Shown piece by piece: positions 17,562 through 25,842 of a stretch of 60,275 bases of DNA; the stretch's first letter is position 1; every line of letters begins with the position of its first letter. The notes under the pieces were generated by a model. That model saw only the letters and a program-made list of their open reading frames with translations. It was not told the origin of the DNA and ran no database searches. The translations under genes and the position numbers were made by a program. Source of the stretch: Methanosarcinales archaeon (GTDB lineage: Archaea; Halobacteriota; Methanosarcinia; Methanosarcinales; Methanoperedenaceae); assembly GCA_905339155.1 (NCBI GenBank), contig CAJPFJ010000038.1, positions 1 to 60,275 on the forward strand, read 5' to 3'.

Positions 17562-17668
17562 AGAAAATAACGTATAAGGTTCCAGTGACAAAAGAACAGG
17601 TATTCATAACAGTGATCGGAAAAGACCAGAAAGGAATAATCGCAAGGATATCAAATATCATAATCTGA
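17558..17668 (+). pseudogene. truncated ACT-domain protein
   Basis: A GTG start overlapping the cfbB stop (GTGA) opens a 36-codon frame with VFITVIGKDQKGIIARISN, the first strand and helix of an ACT domain of the UPF0237 kind (usual length about 90 residues). It stops at TGA 17666-17668, four bases before the convergent chorismate mutase stop. The rest of the domain is absent in all frames, so I read it as a gene whose 3' part was lost. Confidence 0.65.
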
Positions 17669-17672
17669 CTTA

Positions 17673-17957
17673 TCACGGCAAATTCCCTTCCCCGCTCATC
17701 TCATGCTGGCGCTCGATATTCATCTTTATCAATATCTCAAAAATTCTCTTTACTTCCTCACCATCCAATCCCCTCTCAGTCGCCAGGTTCGCAACCCTTT
17801 CCAGCACAACTTTATTCTGTTCAGCATCATTGATCGGCATACTCTCTGCTTTTTTTGCATCAAGCACATCCTTTGCCAGGGCCGTTCGCTGATCAATTAG
17901 ATTTAGTATATGTGCGTCGATTTTTTCTATCCTTGCCCTTATCTGTTTTAACTGCAT
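17673..17957 (-). CDS. aroQ: chorismate mutase, AroQ class
   Basis: Converts chorismate to prephenate, the entry to Phe and Tyr. The 94-residue all-helical protein has the AroQ pattern IRARIEKIDAHILNLIDQRT, with the catalytic-type Arg and Lys in helix 1 (RARIEKID; LAKDVLDAKK) and the later ERVANLATERGLDGEEVKRI helix. It overlaps the end of aroK by 10 bp, forming the last gene of the sepS-orf-aroK-chorismate mutase operon. Confidence 0.9.
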   Translation of the reverse strand: MQLKQIRARIEKIDAHILNLIDQRTALAKDVLDAKKAESMPINDAEQNKVVLERVANLATERGLDGEEVKRIFEILIKMNIERQHEMSGEGNLP

Positions 17958-18799
17958 GCTTTCCCACCGCTATTATTGACTTTTGTCCTTATCACATTTG
18001 TGCCCAGCCTGCCCCATACAGGTTCAAGCTTATCAAGCAACTCAGGACTTCCAAGCGCTGTATAAGCAGGTCCGGTCCCGGACAGGCTCACCCCATCGAT
18101 ACCCACTTCAAGCGCCATCATCATGGGCTCTGTGCTATAACCCAGGGCTGCACAGTAAAGGAAACCGTTCAATGTCATTGCCTTATCATAATTTCCCGAA
18201 ATTGCTTCCTTATATGCCATTTCCACCCACTTGCCAATAAGTCTTGAGCGCATTACATTTGTCCCGGAACTTAATACTCTTTTTTCGGGGGCCAGTATCA
18301 GTACCTGTGAATCCCGCTCTTCTCTTTTGAGGAGTTCTTTCTTCTTGTTGTCAGTTATCACAAATCCCCCAAGCATAGAGGCGCAGGCATCATCAAAAGC
18401 GCCTGTGATCGTGACTTTGGCATCAAGCGCTGCCTGGACGCCGATTTTTATCACTTCAAGAGGCTCAAGCTTCTCGCCAAGCGCATCAAGAGTGGCAAGC
18501 ACAGTTGCATTTGCGGCGGCACTGGAGCTCTTAAGTCCGCTTGCTATGGGTATCTGGGATTTTGTGGCCACTTTTGCACCGGTTTTAGAACCAAAGCGTG
18601 AAAGTGTGAGTTCTACACTGCGCTCGATAAGGGTTGTGTCCCCGCCTTCTTCCATGTAGCCGATTATTTTCTTATTGTCTGTAAGTATGACCTCGGCTTC
18701 TGTCTTAAGGTCTATACTAAAAGCTGCTCCTTTCCATGTGGAGATAGCGTTAATTATTGTTCCTGCGCCGAAAGCATAGGCATATCCAGTTTGCTTCAT
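17948..18799 (-). CDS. aroK: shikimate kinase, archaeal GHMP type
   Basis: Phosphorylates shikimate in aromatic amino acid synthesis. Archaea use a GHMP-superfamily kinase unrelated to the bacterial enzyme. In this 283-residue protein the GHMP phosphate loop is IPIASGLKSSSAAANA (about 80-95). TGAFDDACASMLGG is the archaeal shikimate-kinase segment, and the C-terminal SLSGTGPAYTAL is GHMP motif 3. It begins with ATG overlapping the stop of the 38-codon ORF (ATGA), so it is translationally coupled to it. Confidence 0.94.
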   Translation of the reverse strand: MKQTGYAYAFGAGTIINAISTWKGAAFSIDLKTEAEVILTDNKKIIGYMEEGGDTTLIERSVELTLSRFGSKTGAKVATKSQIPIASGLKSSSAAANATVLATLDALGEKLEPLEVIKIGVQAALDAKVTITGAFDDACASMLGGFVITDNKKKELLKREERDSQVLILAPEKRVLSSGTNVMRSRLIGKWVEMAYKEAISGNYDKAMTLNGFLYCAALGYSTEPMMMALEVGIDGVSLSGTGPAYTALGSPELLDKLEPVWGRLGTNVIRTKVNNSGGKACS

Positions 18800-18912
18800 T
18801 TATTCACCTGCTCAATCATGTTACGTAAATCTTTTAATTCATTTAATACTTGTTCTTTCTTGAAAATATCATGACGTAACTCCAGGGTATAAGGTTCAGC
18901 TCTTAATTTCAA
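18796..18912 (-). CDS. 38-codon ORF between sepS and aroK
   Basis: A TTG-started frame encoding LKLRAEPYTLELRHDIFKKE and then QVLNELKDLRNMIEQVNK. The TTG overlaps the sepS stop as TTGA, and the TGA overlaps the aroK ATG as ATGA, so it fills the gap exactly with coupled junctions at both ends. The protein is charged and looks like an amphipathic helix. No family is recognised. The arrangement is hard to explain by chance. Alternatively it could be only a spacer that lets ribosomes reach aroK. Confidence 0.55.
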   Translation of the reverse strand: MKLRAEPYTLELRHDIFKKEQVLNELKDLRNMIEQVNK

Positions 18913-20525
18913 GATAGAATCTCCATCTTGACCGTTGTAAATACAGGTCCTCTTGTGTCTATTTTTTTCTGTAATCCTGTTATATACCTCTGTGCTATCG
19001 GGTCTATCATAATATTTATCTCAGATGGCGCTTTGATGATCCTTGCTCTTGTTTCAGAGCCGCTGCCATTCTTTGCAGAATCCTCTATCTCCTTTGCGCA
19101 CCGCGCCGCAAATGCATCAATATATCTTATACCGGAACTGACCCCGTTCTTGAACGCCTCATCCCACCTTGAAGTCCTGGGCAGTCCAAGGATGTCGTTC
19201 CTGTAAGAAATGACCTCATTCATCGCAGCAGGTCCACAAAGCTTGGTATTTTCCTCTGGCTCAATAACCTTTACAAGGATATTCTTCCCGCACAACTCCC
19301 CTTCCCATGCTGTGAACTCGCAGGGGCTTATTGTATTCCCATACTGCTCACAAGTCCTGACGATCGCAGCCTGTATCTCTTTTCCAGTTTCAGTCACAGG
19401 CGCATCTTCAACAAATATCATCGATGCTATTTCGCTATCTGGCATGACCCAGTTAGTCTTATACTGGAACTGCGGATATGTCAAAGCGCGGACATCCGTA
19501 GAATCGTGCAGTATCATTGCAAGACGCTCAACACCCATCCCTAAGTTCATCACAGGATAAGGGATATTGTACTGTGAAAGGGCAGATGGCGAATAAATCC
19601 CGAAGGTTGCAACTTCAACCCAGCCGTCCTTGTATTTTGTCTTTGAACCCACAAGCTTCGGATGATAGGCAAATACTTCGGTCTGGGTATCAGGCACATA
19701 ATATTTGCTGCGCTTTTCATCAGGCCTGAAAGTAAAATTAGAAAAACCAAATTGTGAAAGTAAACCCGCCGCCACAGCCTTTCCATCCTCTACGCTGACA
19801 TTCTCATCCATAATGACGCATGACGCTGAATAATAAGCCATAAGCCGTGTGGCATCTTCGGCCTGCTCGCGCCGGAATACCCTGTCCACGGAAAAAAGAC
19901 GAAGCGGCACTTTTCGGTACTCACACATCTGGCCAAGACTTATGAACCAGCCTGATGTCATGTGGCTTCGAAGTGTGTTCTGCGAGGATACGGGAACAAG
20001 TGACTTGAATTCAGGAAATACATGATCTATCATTACGGCCACTTTGGAATCCGCGACTTTTAATCCTGCGGCCATTTCGGGCACAAGGTCATCACCTTCA
20101 ATTTCACCTTTTTTGTAGGAATGAAGGATCAGCCTTATCTTTTCCACACCCTCGTCGCCAATGTTTCCCAGGATATTTTTTATCTGGATTATTCTTTCAT
20201 CGGATATTCCCACGTTTGGTCTTGGAAGGCCTCCTATGTAGAAGCAGCGGTCAAGTACGGCAAGCGCCTCATATCCGAACTGTTTGTGGATCTCCCTGTC
20301 TTCCACTATGATGGGATTCATGAATTCTTCAAACCCCATTCTCATATATGCTTCACGCAGCTTCTGTATGGTATCAAAAACAGGATGTGGTTTACCGAAT
20401 TTCAAGTATTTGCGCGGGTATTTTTCATTGATGCCAGGGTTTGAAACGTATTTTTTGCCTTCGTTCCATGCGGCGTCGAAATCTCTTTTTGTTGCGTCTT
20501 TTATCTCGTCGGGATTGAATTTCAT
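18909..20525 (-). CDS. sepS: O-phosphoserine--tRNA(Cys) ligase
   Basis: Charges tRNA-Cys with O-phosphoserine, which SepCysS then turns into Cys-tRNA; typical of methanogens and relatives lacking a canonical CysRS. At 538 residues it has the expected length. Class II synthetase segments related to PheRS are visible: RKYLKFGKPHPVFDTIQKLR near the N-terminus, FGYEALAVLDRCFYIGGLPR, FRREQAEDATRL (motif 2) and PVMNLGMGVERLAMILHDS (motif 3). First gene of the sepS-orf-aroK-chorismate mutase operon. SepCysS is not in the window. Confidence 0.96.
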   Translation of the reverse strand: MKFNPDEIKDATKRDFDAAWNEGKKYVSNPGINEKYPRKYLKFGKPHPVFDTIQKLREAYMRMGFEEFMNPIIVEDREIHKQFGYEALAVLDRCFYIGGLPRPNVGISDERIIQIKNILGNIGDEGVEKIRLILHSYKKGEIEGDDLVPEMAAGLKVADSKVAVMIDHVFPEFKSLVPVSSQNTLRSHMTSGWFISLGQMCEYRKVPLRLFSVDRVFRREQAEDATRLMAYYSASCVIMDENVSVEDGKAVAAGLLSQFGFSNFTFRPDEKRSKYYVPDTQTEVFAYHPKLVGSKTKYKDGWVEVATFGIYSPSALSQYNIPYPVMNLGMGVERLAMILHDSTDVRALTYPQFQYKTNWVMPDSEIASMIFVEDAPVTETGKEIQAAIVRTCEQYGNTISPCEFTAWEGELCGKNILVKVIEPEENTKLCGPAAMNEVISYRNDILGLPRTSRWDEAFKNGVSSGIRYIDAFAARCAKEIEDSAKNGSGSETRARIIKAPSEINIMIDPIAQRYITGLQKKIDTRGPVFTTVKMEILS

Positions 20526-20596
20526 GAATAGGTATCTCCTGAATTTTTATCAAACAATATTAAAAATGAATTAATATAAACAGATCCCCAAATAAC

Positions 20597-20629
20597 AAAT
20601 CTGCGTTCATCTGCGTTCATCTGCGGTTT
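20597..20629 (-). repeat. dispersed repeat, CGCAGAT family, inverse
   Basis: AAATCTGCGTTCATCTGCG and the following TTCATCTGCGGTTT repeat the 10-base CGTTCATCTG unit. It is the inverse of 20745-20776. Confidence 0.75.
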
Positions 20630-20744
20630 GTCTTTTAAAATAATCAAACACCACAAAGTACCCAAAGTGTTCTTAAGATTCAAATTATTTAGAAAAAATT
20701 CATTTTGGATTTTTTGGAAGCGCATGTACAATGAAACGAATATT

Positions 20745-20776
20745 AGCCGCAGATGAACGCAGATAAACGCAGATGG
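20745..20776 (+). repeat. dispersed repeat, CGCAGAT family
   Basis: AGCCGCAGATGAACGCAGAT, then AAACGCAGATGG: the same word family as 2588-2617. It pairs with the inverse copy at 20597-20629. Confidence 0.75.
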
Positions 20777-20937
20777 ATTACGATGGAACACGGATTGTGC
20801 GGATGACGCGGATGCTCGCGTATACGTGAAAATCCGTCTGATCCGTGTCATCTGTGTGCCAGGTCGCTGTTGCTGTTCTCTTTCATACAAGGTCGCCGTG
20901 ATTGATGCGCTTTGCGTTGTTTGCGGTTTAAAATCTG

Positions 20938-22038
20938 TCATAATTGTCCAATTGTAGAAGTTCTTATGAAACCGCCTCTCATCATCATATCAACAAGCAC
21001 AAGCGCCACCATCGCCTCCGCGACTGGCACGATGCGCGGCGGGATAGATGGGTCATGGCGGCCTGTTATCTTTATTCGAGTATCCTTCATTTCGCTAAGG
21101 TCTACTGTGTGCTGTTCTTTTGAGATCGACGGCGTGGGCTTCACTGCGATCCTGCAAACGATAGGCTCCCCGTTGCTGATACCTCCAAGGATTCCTCCTG
21201 CATTATTTGTAAGGGGCGCTGGTTTACCATCCCGCATCCCGATAGGATCATTCATCCGGCTGCCTCTTATGATTGAACTCTTAAATCCCAGGCCTATTTC
21301 TATGCCTTTCACGGCTCCTATGCTCATTAATCCCTTTGCAAGTTCAGCGCTGAGCTTATCGAAAACCGGCTCACCCACACCGGCTGGTATTCCAATTCCA
21401 ATAATTTCAACGATCCCGCCTACGCTATCGCCTTCTCCTCTGGCGGCATGGATCATTGCTTCCATTTGCAAAGCCGCATCCGGATCCGCGCACCTTACCG
21501 GATTTTTTTCCGTATTTTCACGGATTTGTTCAACATCCACATTCTTTGAGCGAATACCTCCCAGTTCAACTACATGAGCCAGCACTTCGATGCCATTCAT
21601 ACCAAGGATTTTCTTGGCAATAGCGCCAGCTGCGACTCGTCCTATCGTTTCACGTGCGGATGACCTTCCTCCTCCTCTCCAATCGCGGGATCCATACTTT
21701 AATCTATAAGTCATATCCGCATGTCCAGGGCGGGGAGTATCGCAAAGAGCCTCGTATTTGCTTGAATCAACATCATTATTTCGCACAAGTATCGATATCG
21801 GCGCACCTGTTGTCTTTCCCAGAAATAACCCGGATAATAACTCTGCTTTATCCTCTTCTTTGCGCGGGGTTGTTATATCACTTTGCCCCGGACGCCTGCG
21901 GTTTAATTCCTTCTGGATATCAGACTCATCAAGTAAAAGACCGGCAGGGCAGCCGTCAACAATAACGCCTACGGCAGGGCCGTGGCTCTCACCCCACGTT
22001 GTTATCCGAAAAAGTGTACCAAAAGTATTTCCAGACAT
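20938..22038 (-). CDS. aroC: chorismate synthase
   Basis: Last step of the shikimate pathway: EPSP to chorismate with reduced FMN. In this 366-residue protein the conserved landmarks are [12 protein letters not shown] near the N-terminus, the [14 protein letters not shown] loop, [20 protein letters not shown] and [18 protein letters not shown], including the active-site His residues in GESHG and RPGHAD. It lies upstream of the sepS-aroK operon on the same strand but is separated by 412 bp of repeats, so it likely has its own transcript. ATG at 22038; its promoter faces the ferredoxin promoter. Confidence 0.96.
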   Translation of the reverse strand: MSGNTFGTLFRITTWGESHGPAVGVIVDGCPAGLLLDESDIQKELNRRRPGQSDITTPRKEEDKAELLSGLFLGKTTGAPISILVRNNDVDSSKYEALCDTPRPGHADMTYRLKYGSRDWRGGGRSSARETIGRVAAGAIAKKILGMNGIEVLAHVVELGGIRSKNVDVEQIRENTEKNPVRCADPDAALQMEAMIHAARGEGDSVGGIVEIIGIGIPAGVGEPVFDKLSAELAKGLMSIGAVKGIEIGLGFKSSIIRGSRMNDPIGMRDGKPAPLTNNAGGILGGISNGEPIVCRIAVKPTPSISKEQHTVDLSEMKDTRIKITGRHDPSIPPRIVPVAEAMVALVLVDMMMRGGFIRTSTIGQL

Positions 22039-22088
22039 GCGCTTTAATTTAGTATTATTGTTTATATAAGTGCTTGGAATGTTCCAAC

Positions 22089-22295
22089 ATGATAGATATA
22101 TTCATTGATGAAGAAAAATGCACTGGATGTGGGGAATGTATAAGGGTTTGCCCTAAAGGGCCAAGGATTTACAGGCTCATTGAGAAAAATGGTAAGAAGG
22201 TAGCACAAGTCATAGATAAAAGCTTCTGTATCGGATGTACAACATGTGTGTCATACTGCAGGCCAAAAGCGATCCGACTTGAGCGAGGGTACTAA
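22089..22295 (+). CDS. 2[4Fe-4S] ferredoxin
   Basis: A 68-residue electron carrier. Cluster motifs are [15 protein letters not shown] and [16 protein letters not shown], both Cx2Cx2CxxxC, with the proline replaced by Arg after the second. The ATG at 22089 gives a conventional ferredoxin start ([11 protein letters not shown]); a TTG at 22074 is unlikely. TTTATATAAG at about 22061-22070 is a TATA box whose start point would fall close to the ATG, so the mRNA may be nearly leaderless. Divergent from aroC. Partner unknown. Confidence 0.9.
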   Translation: MIDIFIDEEKCTGCGECIRVCPKGPRIYRLIEKNGKKVAQVIDKSFCIGCTTCVSYCRPKAIRLERGY

Positions 22296-22394
22296 CAAAT
22301 CAGGAAACGCTTAAGCCGCGGTGATGGTCGCGACAGATGACGGATCAAATGAAAAACAAGGACAGGAGAAATGGTGTGGGGAGAGGGTGAGGGT

Positions 22395-22898
22395 TTAATC
22401 GGCCAAATTCTTCTTCCCCATCCTTACTGCTGCCAGATATACCTCATCGCTCATTCTGAATCCAGCTTTTACAAGCTCCTCAAGTGAATCCTGGTATTCC
22501 TCATGAGTGAGATACTTTTTCCGAAGAGCAGCGAGTAGAACAAAGATGGTTCCCCGTGGCTTTAACCCAAACGCTTTGGCTGCTATCCTTGCATGTGTCT
22601 GGTCAATCAATACCGCCAAACCGAGTGACTTTGCAAGAGATATGGCCTCTGCTTCACCTTTATCAATCCCAAACTCCATGAGGTCTTTATCAACCTTAAT
22701 CTTCCTGACCTCTATCCACCCTTCCTCAATTGCCCATTCTATTACAAAAGCATCAAAATGCTGATGCTCTTTTCCATTGACAACTACTTCATTGAATACT
22801 TCCAAAGGTATGAGAACATTAATAAATAATTTCTTAAGTAAATTAAGTTTTCCAATCTTTGCAAGGTAAATTAGCACTGTCGAATTGCTGACAATCAT
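22395..22898 (-). CDS. DUF3368 PIN-like toxin
   Basis: A 167-residue protein of the DUF3368 branch of PIN-domain ribonuclease toxins. Start MIVSNSTVLIYLAKIGKL has Ser-Asn-Ser where classic PIN domains have an Asp; the middle acidic set is GIDKGEAEAISLA, and VLIDQTHARIAAKAFG carries the final Asp. DUF3368 members usually show this S/D variation. The ATG overlaps the preceding antitoxin stop (22895-22898), typical of a toxin-antitoxin pair. Confidence 0.85.
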   Translation of the reverse strand: MIVSNSTVLIYLAKIGKLNLLKKLFINVLIPLEVFNEVVVNGKEHQHFDAFVIEWAIEEGWIEVRKIKVDKDLMEFGIDKGEAEAISLAKSLGLAVLIDQTHARIAAKAFGLKPRGTIFVLLAALRKKYLTHEEYQDSLEELVKAGFRMSDEVYLAAVRMGKKNLAD

Positions 22899-23200
22899 AG
22901 CTTCTCTGCTATACGAAAATCTTCTTCCAGGTCATCGAGGCTGTACTGGAATGGTATTCCTTTCTTTGCAGCGATAGCTATCATTTCGCGAAGAGGAACG
23001 CCAACCATGTCTGCGGCCTTACCTATCGTTATTTTCCCATCCATGTATTGATCCAGCGCATTTTCTATCAACCATTCCTGTACTGCTTTACTAAGGAGCC
23101 TGCGGACTACTGTTGATTTATCAAGATGTTCAATGCGGGAGATGTTTTCGATTTTCTTCTCGATGTCATCAGGGACACGAGTTGTAATTGTAGCGCCCAT
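22895..23200 (-). CDS. UPF0175 antitoxin with RHH-like N-terminus
   Basis: A 101-residue protein. The first 50 residues (ATITTRVPDDIEKKIENISR) look like a ribbon-helix-helix DNA-binding unit. The rest, GKITIGKAADMVGVPLREMI, is the helix-turn-helix-like UPF0175 core. UPF0175 genes usually sit upstream of DUF3368 toxins and act as antitoxin and repressor. Four-base overlap with the toxin gene. Confidence 0.85.
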   Translation of the reverse strand: MGATITTRVPDDIEKKIENISRIEHLDKSTVVRRLLSKAVQEWLIENALDQYMDGKITIGKAADMVGVPLREMIAIAAKKGIPFQYSLDDLEEDFRIAEKL

Positions 23201-23430
23201 ATGTATTTAAAAGATTGTGATTGAATACGCATATAGTTATGCCAGCAGATGTGACAGGATTGGCGCATTTTTTGAGGCAGCCTTTCAGCGGATTGGGGGA
23301 GACAGAGTGTGGAGGTTTGGGGATGAGGACAACGCTTAAGTATCCGGGAACGAATGACTTAACAGAGGCAAAATGGGGCCAGAAAAACTGGCACGCCTGG
23401 CAGGAGTGGGGTATAAAGAGAACGAGGTAA

Positions 23431-23754
23431 AAATATGAGCACAAAAGAAATCCTATCACATTTAAAACAACATATCCAGCGGCAGTAGGTTCAAGAATGG
23501 ATGCATGTAATCTCTGCCACAATAGTCCGGACGGAAGGGACGCAAGAAACTCATACGGATTATCTTATGCCTCATCAGGGAACGATTTTGCAGCAATCGA
23601 AAACACCGACTCGGATGGCGACGGCTGGACGAACCTACAGGAAATAAAAAGCTTGACTTTTCCAGGAGATGCAAACGACCACCCGACAACAATACCACAA
23701 ATGCGAGTTAATCCGATAATAGTGACAGATAAGCCCCATGAAGAGAGGATATAG
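23431..23754 (+). pseudogene. 5'-truncated c-haem and calcium-repeat protein
   Basis: The open frame begins right after a TAA and reads TTYPAAVGSRMDACNLCH, then AIENTDSDGDGWTNLQEI and FPGDANDHP. CNLCH is a single c-haem site, and DxDGDGxTNxxE is a calcium-binding repeat; together they form a module I know from secreted proteins of methanotrophic archaea and deltaproteobacteria. Homologs carry a signal peptide before this point; here none exists and the first ATG (23497) is just before the haem Cys. So it is probably a fragment, not expressed as a cytochrome. Confidence 0.6.
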
Positions 23755-23786
23755 AGATGAGAGATTATAGAAAAGGTGAGGAAAAA

Positions 23787-25328
23787 ATGAATAGAATACA
23801 TGAATTGACTTCTATGAACAAATTAAAGCCTATTTTTGTAGCTTTATTAATTGCAACTGTATTTACAGGAATTACCGTTGTTGCCAGTTCTGCTGAAAAT
23901 AAGAATACTGTATTGATCAACTTTCAGGTTGATGCAGAGAATACGGGTGAGCATTTGTTCAAAGTTTTAGGAGAGCTTGAAGGAAGAGGATATACTACAA
24001 CCGTATATGTAACAGGTTCTTTTGCAGAAAATAACGGGCATATTATTCAAGAAATTCAAGAACGTGGTCATGATATAGCATTTCACGGCTGGGCAACGGG
24101 GGAAAACCTCACAACAATGAACTATAGTATGCAACAGAAAATATTAATCAATGCGAAAAACTCAGTGGAAAATTACTCCGGGCAGGTTGAAGGTTTTAGA
24201 CCGCAATATTACAGCCAAAATGAAGATACGTATACTATTTTAGATTCTTTAAACATATCCTATGATAGTGGTTTCATTTCTGGACTAAAATTTATTCCTG
24301 GATATGAAAATTATTCTATACCTTATAAGGTGCCGAACCACAGCTTCTATGCAGTTCCAGTTAGTTCGTACAGGACACCTGATAAAATCGTCTACCTATG
24401 TGACCTCTCAGCATCAATTAAATTCAAGTTAAATGCAACTGAGTGGTCTTCTATATTAAATAAAGAATTTGATGAAAATAAAAAAAATAATGAGCCTATG
24501 GTTGTAGTTATACATCCATGGATCACTGGAAATGAAACCACTGGGTACTGGCAGGTTTTCACTCAGTTCTTAGATCGCATAGAAAATAAAAACATAGATA
24601 TTGTCAAAACCAGTGAGCTCCTAGAGTTCTATATCGAGAAGGATGATCGTCACACTAAACTCTATTCTGATGTTTCGAAATGTTCCGTACCAACGAAGAT
24701 AGTTCTTGTTCGTCATGGTGAAACTTCTTGGAATGCATTGGGTATCTTGCAAGGCAATGCAAATGTTCCTCTTAATGAGAATGGTAGTGCACAAGCGCAG
24801 AAGTTAGCGGATAGTACCTATAGCAAGACAGTTAATGCTGTCTACTCTAGCCCACTTTCTCGTGCTCATGATACGGCTCAAGCTATTGCGGATGTGCATC
24901 AGCTCCCTGTAAAAGTGCGTGGAAATCTCAGAGAAATTGGAGTCGGCATATACACAGGATTTAAAGCAAGCCAAATTCCTTCAGAAATTCGGATATCATG
25001 GTCTACAAACCCTTATTTCGCCATGCCTTCTGGCGTTCCGAATACAACTAACCTGTTGGATCCTTCGTACGTCGAGGGTATCTACTTCGAGGGGGAGTCC
25101 TTAGACATGGCGTCAGACCGTTCATGGCATAGCATTACTAATCTTGCCAAACAGCATTGCGGTGAAAACGTCGTGACCGTTACTCATGGGGGCATCATTC
25201 AGATGGCTTTAACTCAAGTCAAAGGCCTTAATATAACGGAATATAAGAATATCTCGGTTCCAACGGCCTCTCAGACTGTGTTGGAGTTCGAGCCTAACGA
25301 CTCAGTCGTTTTGCTGCCGAATTGGTAA
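23787..25328 (+). CDS. secreted polysaccharide deacetylase-like and histidine phosphatase fusion
   Basis: A 513-residue protein with two enzymes in one chain. Residues 1-35: a signal peptide (FVALLIATVFTGITVVASSA). About 40-290: a NodB-like fold with VLINFQVDAEN as the metal-Asp strand, GHDIAFHGWATGENL as motif 2 and GFRPQYYS as motif 3; the usual second His of motif 2 is not in place, so deacetylase activity is uncertain. From about 300: histidine phosphatase, with LVRHGETSWN (catalytic His near 310), YSSPLSRAHDTAQA and the second His in VTVTHGGIIQ (about 466). GGTGAGG precedes the ATG. Arg codons turn mostly to CGT in the C-terminal half, hinting that this part came from elsewhere. Acts outside the membrane; substrate unknown. 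Confidence 0.85.
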   Translation: MNRIHELTSMNKLKPIFVALLIATVFTGITVVASSAENKNTVLINFQVDAENTGEHLFKVLGELEGRGYTTTVYVTGSFAENNGHIIQEIQERGHDIAFHGWATGENLTTMNYSMQQKILINAKNSVENYSGQVEGFRPQYYSQNEDTYTILDSLNISYDSGFISGLKFIPGYENYSIPYKVPNHSFYAVPVSSYRTPDKIVYLCDLSASIKFKLNATEWSSILNKEFDENKKNNEPMVVVIHPWITGNETTGYWQVFTQFLDRIENKNIDIVKTSELLEFYIEKDDRHTKLYSDVSKCSVPTKIVLVRHGETSWNALGILQGNANVPLNENGSAQAQKLADSTYSKTVNAVYSSPLSRAHDTAQAIADVHQLPVKVRGNLREIGVGIYTGFKASQIPSEIRISWSTNPYFAMPSGVPNTTNLLDPSYVEGIYFEGESLDMASDRSWHSITNLAKQHCGENVVTVTHGGIIQMALTQVKGLNITEYKNISVPTASQTVLEFEPNDSVVLLPNW

Positions 25329-25842
25329 ATTGTCCTGCTTCGAATTCTGATCGATATCTTCTTCAGGCCTGAAAAATCGCAGGCCTGTAGTGCTCTCCCA
25401 GGAAGATCTCGGCAGGGTTTAATACAATACTACATTTTTGGGGTAAAATTGTAGTATTTATTCACTATGGTCCCCTCTCCCCTTCCCGGTGTATATTCAA
25501 GATCCGCATTCTTCATGTTGGAGAAGAGCCTTAGGATTCATGGATTGCATCAGACTTGAAGTTCATCACAGGCTCTTTTTGAAGAGGCTGTCCGGAAATT
25601 TATCGTCGATGCTCATCAAAAAATATTTATATAATTATTACAGTATTAATATGGGTTCGTATTGTGTGAAAATTGTTAACGGATTCTAATGTTAAGAAGA
25701 AAAATAGGACTATTGGTTGAAACTAATTAGTGCACAAAGAAAACATATCGGTTTTAGAGTGTAAACTTCTGGGTAGAGACATGAATGAAAATCGGCAGAG
25801 CCCATTTTTACTTTTTATTTTTTTTTTGGACCGCGCGAGCCG
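25329..25842. other. 514-bp gene-free stretch
   Basis: Holds the hairpin at 25426-25458 and otherwise AT-rich sequence that changes abruptly to GC-rich near 25830. The 66-codon frame at 25489-25689 has no ribosome-binding site or protein-like composition. Confidence 0.55.
25426..25458. repeat. perfect 9-bp inverted repeat
   Basis: AATACTACA and TGTAGTATT are separated by 15 bases; pairing can extend inward with one bulge (TTTT with AAAA). It lies about 100 bp past the deacetylase-phosphatase stop. It could be a terminator-like hairpin or a mobile-element end. Confidence 0.55.

Larger units (their letters stand above)
20526..20937. other. 412-bp repeat-rich gap between sepS and aroC
   Basis: No credible gene; the 139-codon minus frame across it translates repeats. 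It contains CGCAGAT-type repeats in both orientations (20597-20629 and 20745-20776) and, at 20787-20860, a second word family (ACACGGAT, GCGGATGACGCGGAT) opposed by its imperfect inverse (AATCCGTCTGATCCGTGTCATC). The layout suggests repeated insertion of short palindromic elements at one site. Confidence 0.65.

Noticed and set aside
20522..20941. 139-codon minus-strand frame before sepS
   Set aside because: It translates the CGCAGAT and ACACGGAT repeats and has no ribosome-binding site.
23221..23430. 69-codon plus frame (and opposing 117-codon minus frame) before the haem fragment
   Set aside because: Neither shows a known motif or a good start; Trp-rich and unlike neighbours.
23437..23490. 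Possible start of a nucleotidyltransferase (MSTKEILSHLKQHIQRQ)
   Set aside because: It stops after 17 codons and the same bases are better explained by the conserved TTYPAAVGSR reading of the haem module.
25489..25689. 66-codon plus frame in the 25.4-25.8 kb gap
   Set aside because: No start signal and no protein-like pattern.
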